From: Lathyrus oleraceus
Lineage: Eukaryota > Streptophyta > Magnoliopsida > Fabales > Fabaceae
DNA length: 64,000 nucleotides
Direction: 5' to 3'
Assembly: GCF_024323335.1 (NCBI RefSeq)
Contig: NC_066581.1
Coordinates: 34,180,699-34,244,698 of the forward strand
Positions 46,090 to 57,827 of this stretch are shown here, piece by piece. Within the stretch, counting starts at the first letter, position 1; each line of letters opens with the position of its first letter. The notes under the pieces were generated by a model, which saw only the letters and a program-made list of their open reading frames with translations, was not told the origin of the DNA and searched no databases. The position numbers were made by a program, and so were the translations under genes.

Positions 46090-46835
46090 ATAATTTTTTT
46101 TTTACAATTTAAAGAAAATAATCAGTTGAATCAATAAATAATAATAACAATAATATTAAACAAATAATTATAATTATAATAATAAATAATATTGATAAAT
46201 AATAATAACAAAAATAGTAATTACCAATAATCAATAATAACAATAATAATTATAAATGACAGTAATAAATCAATAATAATAAGTAAGTAATAATAAAATT
46301 AACATTAATAATAATTAACAGTAACAATAATATTCAAATAATAAAAATTAACAATAATAATAATAATAGATAATCAATCCTGCTAATAATAATATCAATG
46401 ATAATAAATATGATAATGATAATGATCAATAATAATAATAAATAATAATAATGATGATAATAAAAGTAAAATATTAATAAAAATAATAATAATAATAATA
46501 ATAGTTTATGGTAATATATATAATAATAAAAACAATAATAATAATAATAAATATAAATCTAAATAAAAATAAGAAAAAAAAAAAAAAAAAAAATAAGAAA
46601 CCACAAAAAAAACGTAGCAGCAGTGCCTTTTTTCAATACGTTAACTTTTATAACTTACATATATAAAACAAAACAAGGTTGACTAATTTAATAATTAAAA
46701 AAAAACATAGAACAAACAACATATATTAAAAATATTTAAAACAAGCAAAAAGTTTACCTCTAAATCAACACAGATACAAATATTAAGAATCACTTGAAAT
46801 ACTAAAATTAAAGACCACAGTACTCTTTCAACAAA

Positions 46836-46885
<50 letters not shown>
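46090..46885. repeat. AAT/ATA-rich microsatellite tract in the LTR
   Basis: Degenerate ataata and aacaata runs fill 46,130-46,560. A poly-A run follows at about 46,568-46,592, and a pure (AAT)n of about 16 units lies at 46,836-46,882. Confidence 0.95.
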
Positions 46886-46887
<2 letters not shown>

Positions 46888-48542
46888 AACTAAACAAACT
46901 AAATTAAAACAAAAAAACAAAAAAAGTAGAAGATAAACAACAAGCAGAGAGAGAGAGAGAAAAGAAACAGTAACGTACACAACAGAGGAAACAAAAAAAT
47001 TCTTAATGTCTCAAGCCTATCTCTCATTAATCTCTCTAAAATCTACTCTTTCAAAGTCAAAAAACAAATATCTCTCAAGCTTGAATAATGAGTAATAACA
47101 ACAGAAAAATAAATAAATAATGAACTAAAAGGTAAAAGGAGAGAGGTATTAACCAAATTTAAATGATGGTGGTGAGTGTGTTGTTAATTTTTTTAAAGGT
47201 CTTATTATGGTGATGATGAAGTTATTTGAAGGTGTTGACAAAGTTGATGGAAGAGGAAGGTAAAAGTTGTATGTGTTTATGATGAAGATGGAGATGATGT
47301 TTATGTGTTGTTATTGTGGAGTTGTGAAGCTTTTGTGAGGAGAGTTATACTATGGTGGTTTATGTGTTGTAGTAAGAGATGAATAGAATGTGTTATTGTT
47401 GAGTTTGTAGAGATGATATATTGATAAAAAGAAGTGATGATGAGTTTTTATGGTGTAGTGTGTTTTTAAAAGTTGTGAGGGTGATGTTTTTCGGCTACTG
47501 CAGAGAAAGAAGAAAAGGAGATATTTTTTGTCATGATATCTTTGTGTTATGTGGTATTTGAAAGAAGAATGAGGTGGATATTAATATTGTTTTTATGAAG
47601 GCTAAAGTGTGAGGAGGTTTGTGTTGTATGTAACATGAGAGAGTATTACTTTTGTTTTGTAGAGAGAGAGGGGATTAGAAAATATTATGATATTTGTTGT
47701 TCTTGTGTACATAAGTGTGGTACATGATAAAGAGGGAAGGAAAAGTGAAAGACAAAGTGAAAATAGATTGTCACGTGGGAGGGGTCTATTTCACTCTCTC
47801 TAAATTTACCGTATCACATAAGTATGTATACACATATATATGAGTTTTAAATTCAAAATCTAAAAAAACTACCTTTTGGAAATTATTTAGTGTTACAAAA
47901 AATTAAAACTAAATAAAATAAATTAAATCAAGTATTTAAAAATAAAAAAAATAAAATCGAAACGAGAAAGTAGAAAATCCTAATTAATTAAAACAAACAT
48001 TTTGGCTAACAAAAAAAAAGGATAAAAATCGAATAAACTCGGGCGCCAAATCTTCCGGAAAAATAAACTGTCCGGATTGAAATGATCAACGCGAAATAAA
48101 CATCTCGGAAATATGCAGGTTTTGATCAAATTTTGAAATAAAATATGACCGGTTAAAAGGCTCAGGCGGGAAAAAATGCGACTGAAAAAGTAGTCGAAAA
48201 ATTAAAATGAGCACACTAAGTTAAACTACGCGGAACGTAGATTAACAAAACTAACATCTGCGAACTCGATTTTGAAATTTTTTTGCCCGCTAATTCGTAG
48301 TACAATGGAGAAACGATTTGACCGGTCTGTCTGTAGATCTGAAAAATTATTTCGAGCGACATTTCAAGATAAATGCAAAACAAATTCATGTTGTAACAAG
48401 TATAAAATGCAAATGTCCGGTGAATGAACTAAATTGCTGATTTAATCATCGTGAACAGATAACCAGATGCAAATGAATTGCTCTTGGACCACTTGCTCTT
48501 GATTTTTAAACATAAACAAAACTCTACAAAGATCCAGATGAC

Positions 48543-48561
48543 GACAATACTCTTGATTGTC
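48543..48561. repeat. ACTCTTG-loop hairpin inside the LTR
   Basis: GACAAT-ACTCTTG-ATTGTC, a perfect 6-bp stem with the same loop as the 3'UTR array but an unrelated stem. Confidence 0.9.
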
Positions 48562-48962
48562 ACCCTCTAAACCTCTGAAACAAAATGCAGCTAAATGAAT
48601 AATGCACTGAGATTTGAGAAATCAAATCTTTCGACCTCTCAATCAACAGATGAATGAATGAATATCATTAAGATTAGATAAAATGCCAAAACTCCTGGTT
48701 TTTCACCTAAATCCTAATGAATGTTTTTAACTGATGAAATACACGATAAAATGGATTGATTTATGCTATGTTAATGTGAGTGAAAAGCTCAGGGTAAAAT
48801 TTAGGGTATGACAGCTGCCCCTATTTAAACATCTTTAACCGGAGGATATGAAGAACTCTTGTCATCAAATCATCATGGTAAAAGATAGTTTAAATACCAA
48901 ACAGACCCAAATTTTGCCCTTCTAATGTAGAAGAATGATATGCTTATGATTATGACCGAATG

Positions 48963-49925
48963 CACTTGGGTTTAAGAAATACTCTTGATTTCTTAATCAA
49001 CAAACAATAATGTAAATGAATGCAACGAGATTTAAGAAATACTCTTGATTTCCTAATTACCGTGCGATATGCATGTAAATGAAGGTTAAGAAGTACTCTT
49101 GACTCCTTAAAAATGAATGCGAATGAATTGAGAAATACTCTTGATTTCTCAACCGTATGAATGACAAATGATATGGATGCTAAGAAGTACTCTTGACTCT
49201 TGAGAGATGAATGAATTAAGAAAAAAATCCTGATCTCTTAATCATCATATGGCTGAATGAAAATGCAGATGAATTGAGAAATACTCTTGATCTCTTAATC
49301 ATTGGATGATAAATGATATGAGAAATGCTCCTGATTTCTCAAATTCTATGAAGATGAGTTAAGAAATACTCTCGATTCCTTAATCATGAATGCAAATGAT
49401 TTGAGAAATGCTCTTTATTTCTCATATGACATGCAGATGAGTTAAGAAATACTCTTGTTTTCTTAATCATGAATGTACATGAAATATGTATGAGTTAAGA
49501 AATACTCTTGATTTCTTAATCATGATAATGCATATGAATTAAGAAATACTCTTGATTCCTTAATCATGAATGTAAATGAGAAATGCTCTTGATTTTCTCA
49601 GATGAAATGCAAATGAATTAAGAAATACTCTTGATTCCTTAATCATGAATGTGAATGAACTGAGAAATGCTCTTGATTTCTCAGATGACATGCAGATGAG
49701 TTAAGAAATACTCTTGATTTCTTAATCATGAATGTAAATGAAATATATATGAGTTAAGAAATACTCTTGATTTCTTAATCATGAATGTAAATGAATTGAG
49801 AAATGCTCTTGATTTCTTAGATGAAATGCAAATGAATTAAGAAATAATCTTGATTCCTTAATCATGAATGTAAATGAATTGAGAAATGCTCTTGATTTCT
49901 CAGATGACATGCAAATGACTAGGGA
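48963..49925. repeat. Array of ACTCTTG-loop hairpins
   Basis: About 18 modules of the type TTAAGAAAT-ACTCTTG-ATTTCTTAA and TTGAGAAAT-(A/G)CTCTTG-ATTTCTCAA, separated by atgaatgtaaatga-like spacers. In the second half an A-type and a G-type module tend to alternate. Clean examples are 48,972-48,996 and 49,128-49,152. Confidence 0.95.
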
Positions 49926-49984
49926 TGAGAGAATCACATTCAATTGCTATTGACTGACAAAAGACTCTTGGATGGATCTGTTAT

Positions 49985-50480
49985 AAGGTAACATGCTCGA
50001 CTGGTCTTCAGACGTTCTTCGTTGAAGGCAGACACTTCTGGGGGAATAAATGATCATATTCAATTGCTTTTGGCTAAAGATGTCATATTCAGCAACTCTT
50101 GGCTGAAACTGATGCATTCAACGATTCTTGGTTGAAGAAAAAACTGTAAAATAAAATAGTGTTCAACTGTTTTTTTGCTGAAAGCACTTCATTCAACTAT
50201 TCATCGTTGAAGCAAAACTGGGAGATAAAAATAGTGTTCGGCTGCTCTTGGCTGAAACTACTGCATAAAATAAAATGGTGTCCAGCTGCTCTTGGCTGAA
50301 ACTAATGCATTCAACTGCCCTTGGTTGAAGTAAACTGCTGGAAAATAAAAATAGTATTCAGCTGCTCTTGGCTAAAACTAATGCATTCAACTGCTCTTGG
50401 TTGATGCAAATTGCTGGGAAATAAACAAAATGCTTCCTTTGGGGAATAACCGCATGTTCAGCTGCTCTTGGCTGACAGAA
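49985..50480. repeat. Array of TGCTCTTG-loop hairpins with TTCARC stems
   Basis: Repeats such as TTCAAC-TGCTCTTG-GTTGA and TTCAGC-TGCTCTTG-GCTGAA or GCTAAA, spaced by ctgggaaataaaaatagt-like sequence. Unit length is about 50-110 bp. Confidence 0.9.
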
Positions 50481-51589
50481 AACTCTTTTGGGGAATGAGA
50501 AGATCCCAGAGACTTGCTGGGGAGTTCATGAAATTTTGCTGGAGAAAATACAATGTTGGAGAAACTCTGTGTGGAGTTATCTACTGGGGAAACCAAGCAG
50601 AAATTCCGTTGACACCAGAGTTCCAACGGGAGAACATCAATCACCTTGCTGGGGAAGAAAATTGCATTGAGAATCAACACTAACAATGATCAAATTCTGA
50701 AAGTACTTACTGAAGAAAATAAATGTTCTACTCCTGAGAACACCCCTTGAATCTTCATTCTGCTGAGGATTACACTGAACTTTCTTGAGAGGTTGCTGAA
50801 CTCGGCTGAGGTTTATGCATGATCTGTTTTTGTACATGATATGTAAAATGAATGTGAATGCATGAATATATTAGTTTATGCATTTTGTGGGTATCAAGCT
50901 CGGATTCCCCAACGCCTTATCTTGGATAATTTTGTTATCATGAAGATGATTTTTTTGTTGCAAAAAAAATTCTGATTTCTGCTTTTCCGCCAAGCGGCTT
51001 CAATGGGGACTTCTTGCTTCTGGAAGAAAATCCACTTCAAACTTGCTTTAGATTACAATGATCTAGGAAATGTCCCACGTCTTGTGAACCAGATGCATTA
51101 TTGTAAACCAACAAAAATTCCTTTTATACTTTCAAAATCAAAACAAATTAAGGTTTTCAAAAGCTTTGTCGTTTCCATTTATTTTAATGTTTTTATCTTA
51201 TCAAAAATAAAAAGCGACATTAAGTAGAAAAACAGAAACAATTGGCAAAGCAATGTTCAACTGAACAATTTTATTTGATGAGAAGAATAACTCATACATG
51301 GTGAAGATGTAAACCCCTCTAAGAGGAGATTACAGAGAAAGAAAGCAAGTAAATGGCAACAAAAATTTTAACTGATTTTCCAACGAAATACAACTTTGCT
51401 ACTTTCCCCTATGTCCTCTAGTCCTCATTACTTTGCTTCTGGAGATGGTAATTGGACTGTTTTCTTCCATCTGAGCTTTGTTGTAGTGTTGACTTGTGTC
51501 GCTGCAATATTATGCCTTTGGATATTCCCTAACTTTTGCGTGAACTGCTCCTTAAGAGTTTCAGTTTACCGGGAGATTTTACCCTTTTT

Positions 51590-51745
51590 TTCTTAAATCG
51601 CCCTTTCGGGTTTTCGACTTACCGGGCTTAATTTTTTGGTTATCCCTAATTTTTGCCTGAGCCGCCCTTTCGGGTTTTCAACTCATCGGGATGCTCATTT
51701 TTTTTGCCTAAGTCGCCCTTTCGGGTTTTCAACTTAGCGAGCTTT
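51590..51745. repeat. Three hairpins with a CCCGAAAGGG core
   Basis: Copies near 51,593, 51,658 and 51,709 share cgccctttcgggttttc. In the element sense (minus strand) the core is CCC-GAAA-GGG, a stem with a GNRA-type tetraloop. Outer arms are TGAG/CTCA in the second copy and TAAG/CTTA in the third. Confidence 0.9.
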
Positions 51746-51764
51746 TATTATCCATCTCTTTTTC

Positions 51765-54700
51765 TTAGGCATAATACTTTCTGACTGCATCAGAATTGAC
51801 GGGGTGTGTCAACTCTTCTCCGTCCATGTTCGTGAGAACTAAAGCTCCACCAGAGAAAGCTTTCTTCACCACAAATGGTCCTTCATAGTTTGGAATCCAC
51901 TTGCCACGTGAATCCTTATGGAGGGAGATTATCTTTTTCAAAACTAGTTCACCTACATTAAACTCTCGAGGTCGAACCTTCTTGTCAAATGCCCGCTTGA
52001 GCCTCCTCTGATATAACTGACCATGACACAACGCTGTCATCCTCTTTTCTTCGATTAGATTGAGCTGGTCAAATCTGGTTTGAATCCATTCCGCTTCTTC
52101 TAATTCTGTCTCCATCAGGACCCTCAACGAGGGGATCTCCACTTCTATCGGTAGCACAGCCTCCATGCCATAGACTAGTGAGAAAGGGGTTGCCCCTGTT
52201 GAAGTGCGAACAGCTGTTCGATATCCGTGCAAAGCAAAGGGTAGCATCTCATGCCAATCTTTATAAGTTTTCACCATCTTCTGAATGATCTTCTTGATAT
52301 TCTTGTTAGCTGCCTCTACAGCTCCGTTCATCTTTGGCCTATAAGGTGACGAGTTATGATGTTCAATCTTGAAATTCTCGCACAACTCCTTCATCATCTT
52401 ATTATTCAGATTTGATCCATTATCAGTGATAATCTTGCTAGGCGTTCCGTAGCGACAAATGATCTCTTTCTTGATAAACCGAGTGACGACTTGCTTTGTC
52501 ACATTGGCATAAGAAGTTGCTTCTACCCACTTAGTGAAGTAGTCAATGGCAACCAGAATGAATCGATGTCCATTTGCAGCTTTAGGCTCAATCATACCAA
52601 TCATGTCTATGCCCCACATTGAGAATGGCCATGGAGCTGATAAAACATTCAGAGGAGTAGGTGGCACGTGCACCTTGTCAGCATAAATTTGGCACTTGTG
52701 GCATTTCCTGGCATAGTGGTAACAATCTGTTTCCATTGTCAACCAATAGTAACCAGCTCTAAGGATTTTCTTCGCCATTGCATGTCCGTTTGCATGAATG
52801 CCGAAAGAACCTTCGTGTATTTCTTTGATGAGTAGGTCGGCTTCGTGTCTATCCACGCATCTGAGCAGAACTAAATCAAAGTTTCTTTTGTATAGAACAC
52901 CACCACTTAGGAAGAAATTGGCTGATAACTTTCTTAAGGTCTTTTTGTCTGTGATGGATACATCACTTGGATACTCGTGCTTCTCAAGATATCGTTTGAT
53001 GTCATAAAACCACGGCTTGCCATCTGTTTCTGCTTCAACTGCCAAGCAATGTGCTGGCTCGTCTAGACGTTGAATTGTAATAACAGGTGATTCGTTAGCC
53101 CACTTGACCTTGAACATAGATGACAGAGTAGCCAAGGCATCGGCTAGCTGATTCTCCTCCCTAGGAATATGATGGAAATTAATCTCATCAAAGTAGGGGA
53201 TTAGCTTCATGACATGCTTTCGGTATGGGATCAAATTGGGATGCCGGGTCTCCCAATCTCCTTTGATTTGATAGATGACAAGTGCTGAGTCCCCATACAC
53301 TTCAAGAATCTTGATTCGTAGATCAATAGCTGCTTCAATTCCCAAGATACATGCTTCATACTCCGCCATGTTATTGGTGCATTGGAAACATAACCTTGCC
53401 GTGAAGGGAAGATGAAAATCCTTTGGAGAAGTTATAATAGCCCCAATTCCGTTACCCAATGCATTTGAGGCACCATCAAACACGAGCGTCCACCGTGATC
53501 CTGGTTTGGGGCCTTCTTCCGGGCCTGGAATCTCATAGTCTCTTATGTACATGACGTCTTCATCTGGGAAGTCGAGTCTCATCGATTGATAGTCCTCCAC
53601 TGGCTGGTGTGCAAGGTACTCTGATAACACACTACCCTTAATGGCCTTCTGAGTTACATACTGAATGTCATATTCTGATAACAACATTTGCCAACGAGCG
53701 ATTCTGCCAGTTAATCCAGGTTTCTCGAAGATGTACTTAATGGGATCCATTTTGGATATTAACATTGTTGTATGACAAATCATATACTGTCTCAGACGAC
53801 GAGCAGCCCATGCTAATGCACAACAAGTCTTTTCTAGCATGGAGTACCTGATTTCACATTCTGTAAACTTCTTGCTCAGGTAGTAGATAGCATGCTCTTT
53901 TCTACCCGTCTCATCGTGTTGCCCCAGTACACATCCCATGGATTCATCGAGTACTGTCAAATACATAATGAGAGGCCTTCCTGGAACTGGTGGCACTAAG
54001 ATTGGTGGTTCTTGCAGATACTGTTTGATTTTATCGAATGCACTCTGGCAATCATCGTTCCACCTAACGGCTTGATCTTTTCTTAACAACTTGAATATTG
54101 GCTCGCAAGTGGCTGTCAGATGCGAGATGAATCTGGAAATATAGTTCAATCTGCCCAAGAAACCACGAACTTGCTTCTCTGTCCGAGGTGCTGGCATCTC
54201 TTGAATAGCTTTGACTTTGTCAGGATCAACTTCTATGCCTCTCTGGCTCACAATGAATCCTAGAAGCTTTCCAGATCTGACTCCAAAAGTGCATTTAGCA
54301 GGGTTTAAGCGCAGTCTGTATTTCCTCAATCTTACAAACAACTTCTTCAGATGAATAACATGCTCCTCTTCTGTCTGAGACTTGGCAATCATGTCATCCA
54401 CATAGACTTCAATCTCCTTATGTATCATATCATGGAAAAGAGTCACCATGGCCCTTTGATAGGTTGCCCCAGCATTTTTCATGCCGAAAGGCATTACCTT
54501 ATAACAGAAAGTGCCCCATGGTGTAATGAAAGTTGTTTTCTCCATATCTTCGGGAGACATTTTAATCTGATTATATCCTGAGAATCCGTCCATGAAGGAG
54601 AATACAGAGAACTGAGCTGTGTTATCTACCAATACATCAATGTGAGGTAACGGAAAATCATCTTTGGGACTAGCTCTATTCAAGTCTCTGTAGTCTACAC

Positions 54701-55230
54701 ACATTCGAACTTTTCCATCTTTCTTCGGAACTGGCACAATATTAGCAATCCACTGCGGATAAGTTGCAACAGCTAGAAAACCTGCATCAAACTGCTTCTT
54801 GACCTCTTCTCTGATCTTGACAGCCATGTCTGGTCGAGTTCTTCTCAACTTCTGCTTGATGGGCGGGCATTCCGGCTTCAACGGCAACTTGTGCACAACT
54901 ATGTCGGTGTCGAGTCCTGGCATATCCTGATATGACCAAGCAAACACATCCACATATTCATGTAGTAGCTTGACTAGTTCCTCCTTCACATTTTCTTTCA
55001 AAGCAGTTCCGACCTTGACTTCCTTTCTATCCTCCTCAGTCCCCAGATTGATCACATCCACTGGTTCCTGATGAGGCTGAATCATCTTTTCCTCTTGTTT
55101 CAAAAGTCTGGTCAACTCTTCTGGGAGTTCGCAGTCTTCCTTACCATCCTCTTCAGCTTGGTTAATCGGGAGGTCAAAGTCATAGGGAATTATAGCATTG
55201 TCGTGTTCAATGGATCCAGTTATTAATGAT
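51765..55230 (-). CDS. Ogre-like RT - RNase H - second RNase H - integrase (pol exon)
   Basis: The frame is open from the inferred splice acceptor (exon starts 55,230) to a stop at 51,765. RT shows VPKKDGKVRMCVDYRDLN, FSFMDGFSGYNQI and the catalytic YVDD (plus 54,393-54,404). A first RNase H (DESMGCVLGQ, SKKFTECEIRYSMLEKTCCA) is followed by a second, archaeal-type RNase H (WTLVFDGASNALGNGIGAII, NNMAEYEACILGIEAA, HHIPREENQLADALATL), the dual arrangement diagnostic of the Tat lineage. Integrase has the zinc-binding HxnH...CHKC part, WGIDMIGMI, ITDNGSN and NGAVEAANKNIKK, giving D, D and E. The order RT-RH-INT is gypsy. No stop or frameshift was seen, so this part is intact. Confidence 0.95.
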
Positions 55231-55479
55231 CTGCATGGAAATGATTTTTCTTTTTAGAGGAAGATTTTGAAAAATGAAAGTGATGTGAAATAAAAAATGC
55301 CATTTTTTTTGTTTATTTGTTTGTAAAAAAATAAATAAATTAAAAAGATGACAGACAGGGATCTCAAAAAATGTGCTTTGTATTGATGATAAGGCTTAAA
55401 TATTAACACAAAATGGGCCCTACAAAGCTATCCATATGCCTTGGGCATGACATTGGATGTTTTAAAAATAGTAAATTAC
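55231..55479 (-). other. Intron between protease and RT of the Ogre-like element
   Basis: On the minus strand the donor is TCAAA/GTAATTT (intron first base 55,479) and the acceptor is CCATGCAG/ATCATT (last intron base 55,231), 249 bp. Without splicing the gag-pro frame stops two bases into the intron; with splicing the split AA/A codon reads Lys and the frame continues ...SCSK-SLITGS... into pol. A spliced intron at this position is known for Ogre elements. Confidence 0.85.
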
Positions 55480-57827
55480 TTTGAACAAGAAACTATATCC
55501 GGAACATCTGTTGCCTTCCAGTTAGTGAGAGCAGCATCCGGAGGTCCACAAAATACCATTTTGGACAAATCTAGATCTTCATCTTCAAGAGCATTCACTT
55601 GATCATCACTTCGGAAACCAGCTTTGGAGAATATTTCCTGGATGCTAGGAACCTTCCCCTGATGTATATTCTGATCTTTGAAAAGTTCAATAGACGGCTG
55701 ATATCCTAATCCACACTTGTCTTTCTTCTCTGGTAGTTCAATCACTGTTCCCCAACTTCCAGGGCAACCAGCTTCAATTGCAGCTTTCACACTCTTCCAC
55801 GAGGTCATGACCCCCTTGGGTTCTTCAACAAGTTTCGGCTTAGTCTGGACCACATTGACCACTTCAAGGGCTTGGAGAGGAGTTTCAACAATGTCTTCAC
55901 CTACTTCAATGTATCTGAAAGAAGTCAAATGGCTGACGAAAATATCTTCCTCTCCGGATACTGATATCAGCTTACCAGAAGTAACAAACTTCAGCTTCTG
56001 GTGAAGTGTCGAGGTGACAGCTCCAGCAGCATGAATCCAAGGTCTACCTAATAGACAACTATAGGCAGGCCTAATATCCATTACCTGAAAGGTAATACGG
56101 AAAGTTTGAGGGCCAATCAGGATTGGGAGGTCAATCTCCCCAATAACTGTTCGCTTAGACCCATCAAAAGCTTTAACTATCAAAGCACTGGGTCTCATCT
56201 GCACCCCTTCAATATTCAATTGTGCCAGGGTAGTCTTAGGTAACACGTTCAAGGATGAACCTGTATCCACCAGTACTCGAGCCAAAGTAACATCTGTACA
56301 CTGAATGGAGATATGAAGCGCCATATTATGTTCTCGCCCATTAGGGGGTAAATCATCATCAGTGAACATCAAACAACTACTAGCATTGAGATTAGCAACC
56401 ACATTATCAAACTGAATAACACTGATATCTTCTGCCACATAAGCTTCGTTCAAGAACTTCAATAGAGCAGTCCTATGAGCCTCAGAACTCATAAGTAGAG
56501 AAATAATGGATATTTTTGAAGGAGTTTGGTTGAGCTGATCTACGACCTTGTAATCACTCTTCTTGATGATCTTCAAGAATTCTCTATCCTCTTCAGTAGT
56601 CACTGCTTTCTTAGATGAGCCTTCTCCTACTTCTGGAGGACTCACCTCTTTCCCTTTTGTTGGTTCAACTGTTGGTACACTTTCTTTGTTTGGGATCACT
56701 TCAGGAGCGAAAACCCTTCCACTTCGAGTCACACCACTAGCTCCAGCGATGTTAGTCACATCTGGCTCTTTCAAGATTACTGGTTTGTTACCCACATAAA
56801 CTACAGGCTCATAGTTCCAAGGTACGACTTTGGTACTGTCAAATGAGAATGGAGCGGGAACATGGATAACCATGGGCTCAATCTTCTTCACTGGCTCTAG
56901 GTCAACATTTCTCTGATAAGGGACCACAAAAGGCTTGGGAAGCCTCTCTTGATCAAACACAGGCACAACCACAGCAACGTCCTCATCAATCTTTGCTCTA
57001 GTGAACTGAATAACCCGCTGATCCATCAAACGTTGAAGATAAATTTTGAATTCACTACACTGATCGGGGTTGGACGAACATACCACACAATTATCATGTA
57101 CTCCATTCATCAATTCTGCTTCCATCAATCTAGCATGGACCACTGTTAAAAGAGTCTTCAACTTGAACACATCCTTTATCAATCCATCATCAGTTGAACT
57201 TTCTATAGCATTGACACCTGAACTATCATGTTTAGGTAAAGGATTGTTCCCCACATTTGGAACATCAGCAAAAGACAATATTTTCTGATCTATCAACTCT
57301 TGGACCCGAAGCTTGAACACCTTGCAATTCTCTGTTGTATGACCCTCTGAATTAGCATGAAAGGCACATCTAGCATTCTCATCATACCAAGGCTTATGCG
57401 GCTTCGGCATTGGAGGTAATTCCCTTGGCACGACAGTCTCATTCTGAATCAGATACGGTAGCAATTGAGTGTAAGTCATTGGGATAGGAGTGGTATTCAC
57501 ATTATTGTACTGTTGATATGGCCTCTGTTGATTTGGTCGTTGCTGCTGAACTGGACGTGGTTGATTATTCTGTTGATTTCTCTGTTGATGTTGAGGTGGA
57601 GGAGTCTGGAACTGAGGTTGTGGAGCTTGATATTGAGGAACTGGAACTTGATAATGAGGTACCGGAGCTGGAATAGGAACATGAGCAATTGGACGATAAG
57701 GCATGGTTGGATATTGAGCAGCTGCTACGTAAGGGTACTGATAATAAGGCAGAGGAGCAGGAGCCCTGGGTGGTACCCTCCTCTGAGAAGAAATGGCACT
57801 AGTCTCACCCTCCTTCCTCTTGAATCC
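55480..57827 (-). CDS. Ogre-like gag-protease, 5' end cut by an insertion
   Basis: The frame stays open from the splice donor side up to 57,827, where a family-X LTR starts, so the gag N-terminus and any upstream ORF are outside this segment. Visible parts: a Pro/Gln-rich stretch (PQHQQRNQQNNQPRPVQQQR); Cys/His motifs (RCAFHANSEGHTTENCKVFK, NCVVCSSNPDQC) as in Tat gag; and an aspartic protease with LVDTGSSLNVLP (near plus 56,265) and CLLGRPWIHAAGAV. An ATG at 57,704 is internal and not the true start. The reading frame is undamaged except for the insertion. Confidence 0.9.

Larger units (their letters stand above)
44534..48813 (-). mobile_element. 3' LTR of the Ogre-like element, 4280 bp
   Basis: On the minus strand it runs from TGTCATACCCTAAATTTTAC (48,813) to GCGCCGCGACA (44,534), TG...CA ends. 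Just outside the 5' end is AAATAGGGGCAGC, a polypurine-rich tract as expected next to a 3' LTR. The LTR end region with ggtggcgactctgttttg and the PBS-like neighbourhood is typical of Tat/Ogre LTRs (recollection). Internal parts include hairpin modules (45.1-45.7 kb), a long AAT-rich microsatellite and a pyrimidine-rich leader on the minus strand. Confidence 0.85.
48814..51764 (-). mobile_element. 3' untranslated region of the Ogre-like element
   Basis: It lies between the pol stop and the polypurine tract/3' LTR. About 2.95 kb without a real gene, made largely of three tandem arrays of short hairpins (48.96-49.93, 49.98-50.48 and 51.59-51.75 kb). Tandem repeats in 3'UTRs of Tat/Ogre elements are known as seeds of satellite DNA in pea relatives. 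Confidence 0.85.

Noticed and set aside
48963..49925. Regular repeats with spacers, superficially CRISPR-like
   Set aside because: This is a plant retrotransposon 3'UTR; spacers are similar to each other, unit lengths vary and there are no cas genes.
55115..55115. Start of pol at 55,115
   Set aside because: The codon there is TTG and similarity continues upstream to the splice acceptor at 55,230, so this is not a real start.
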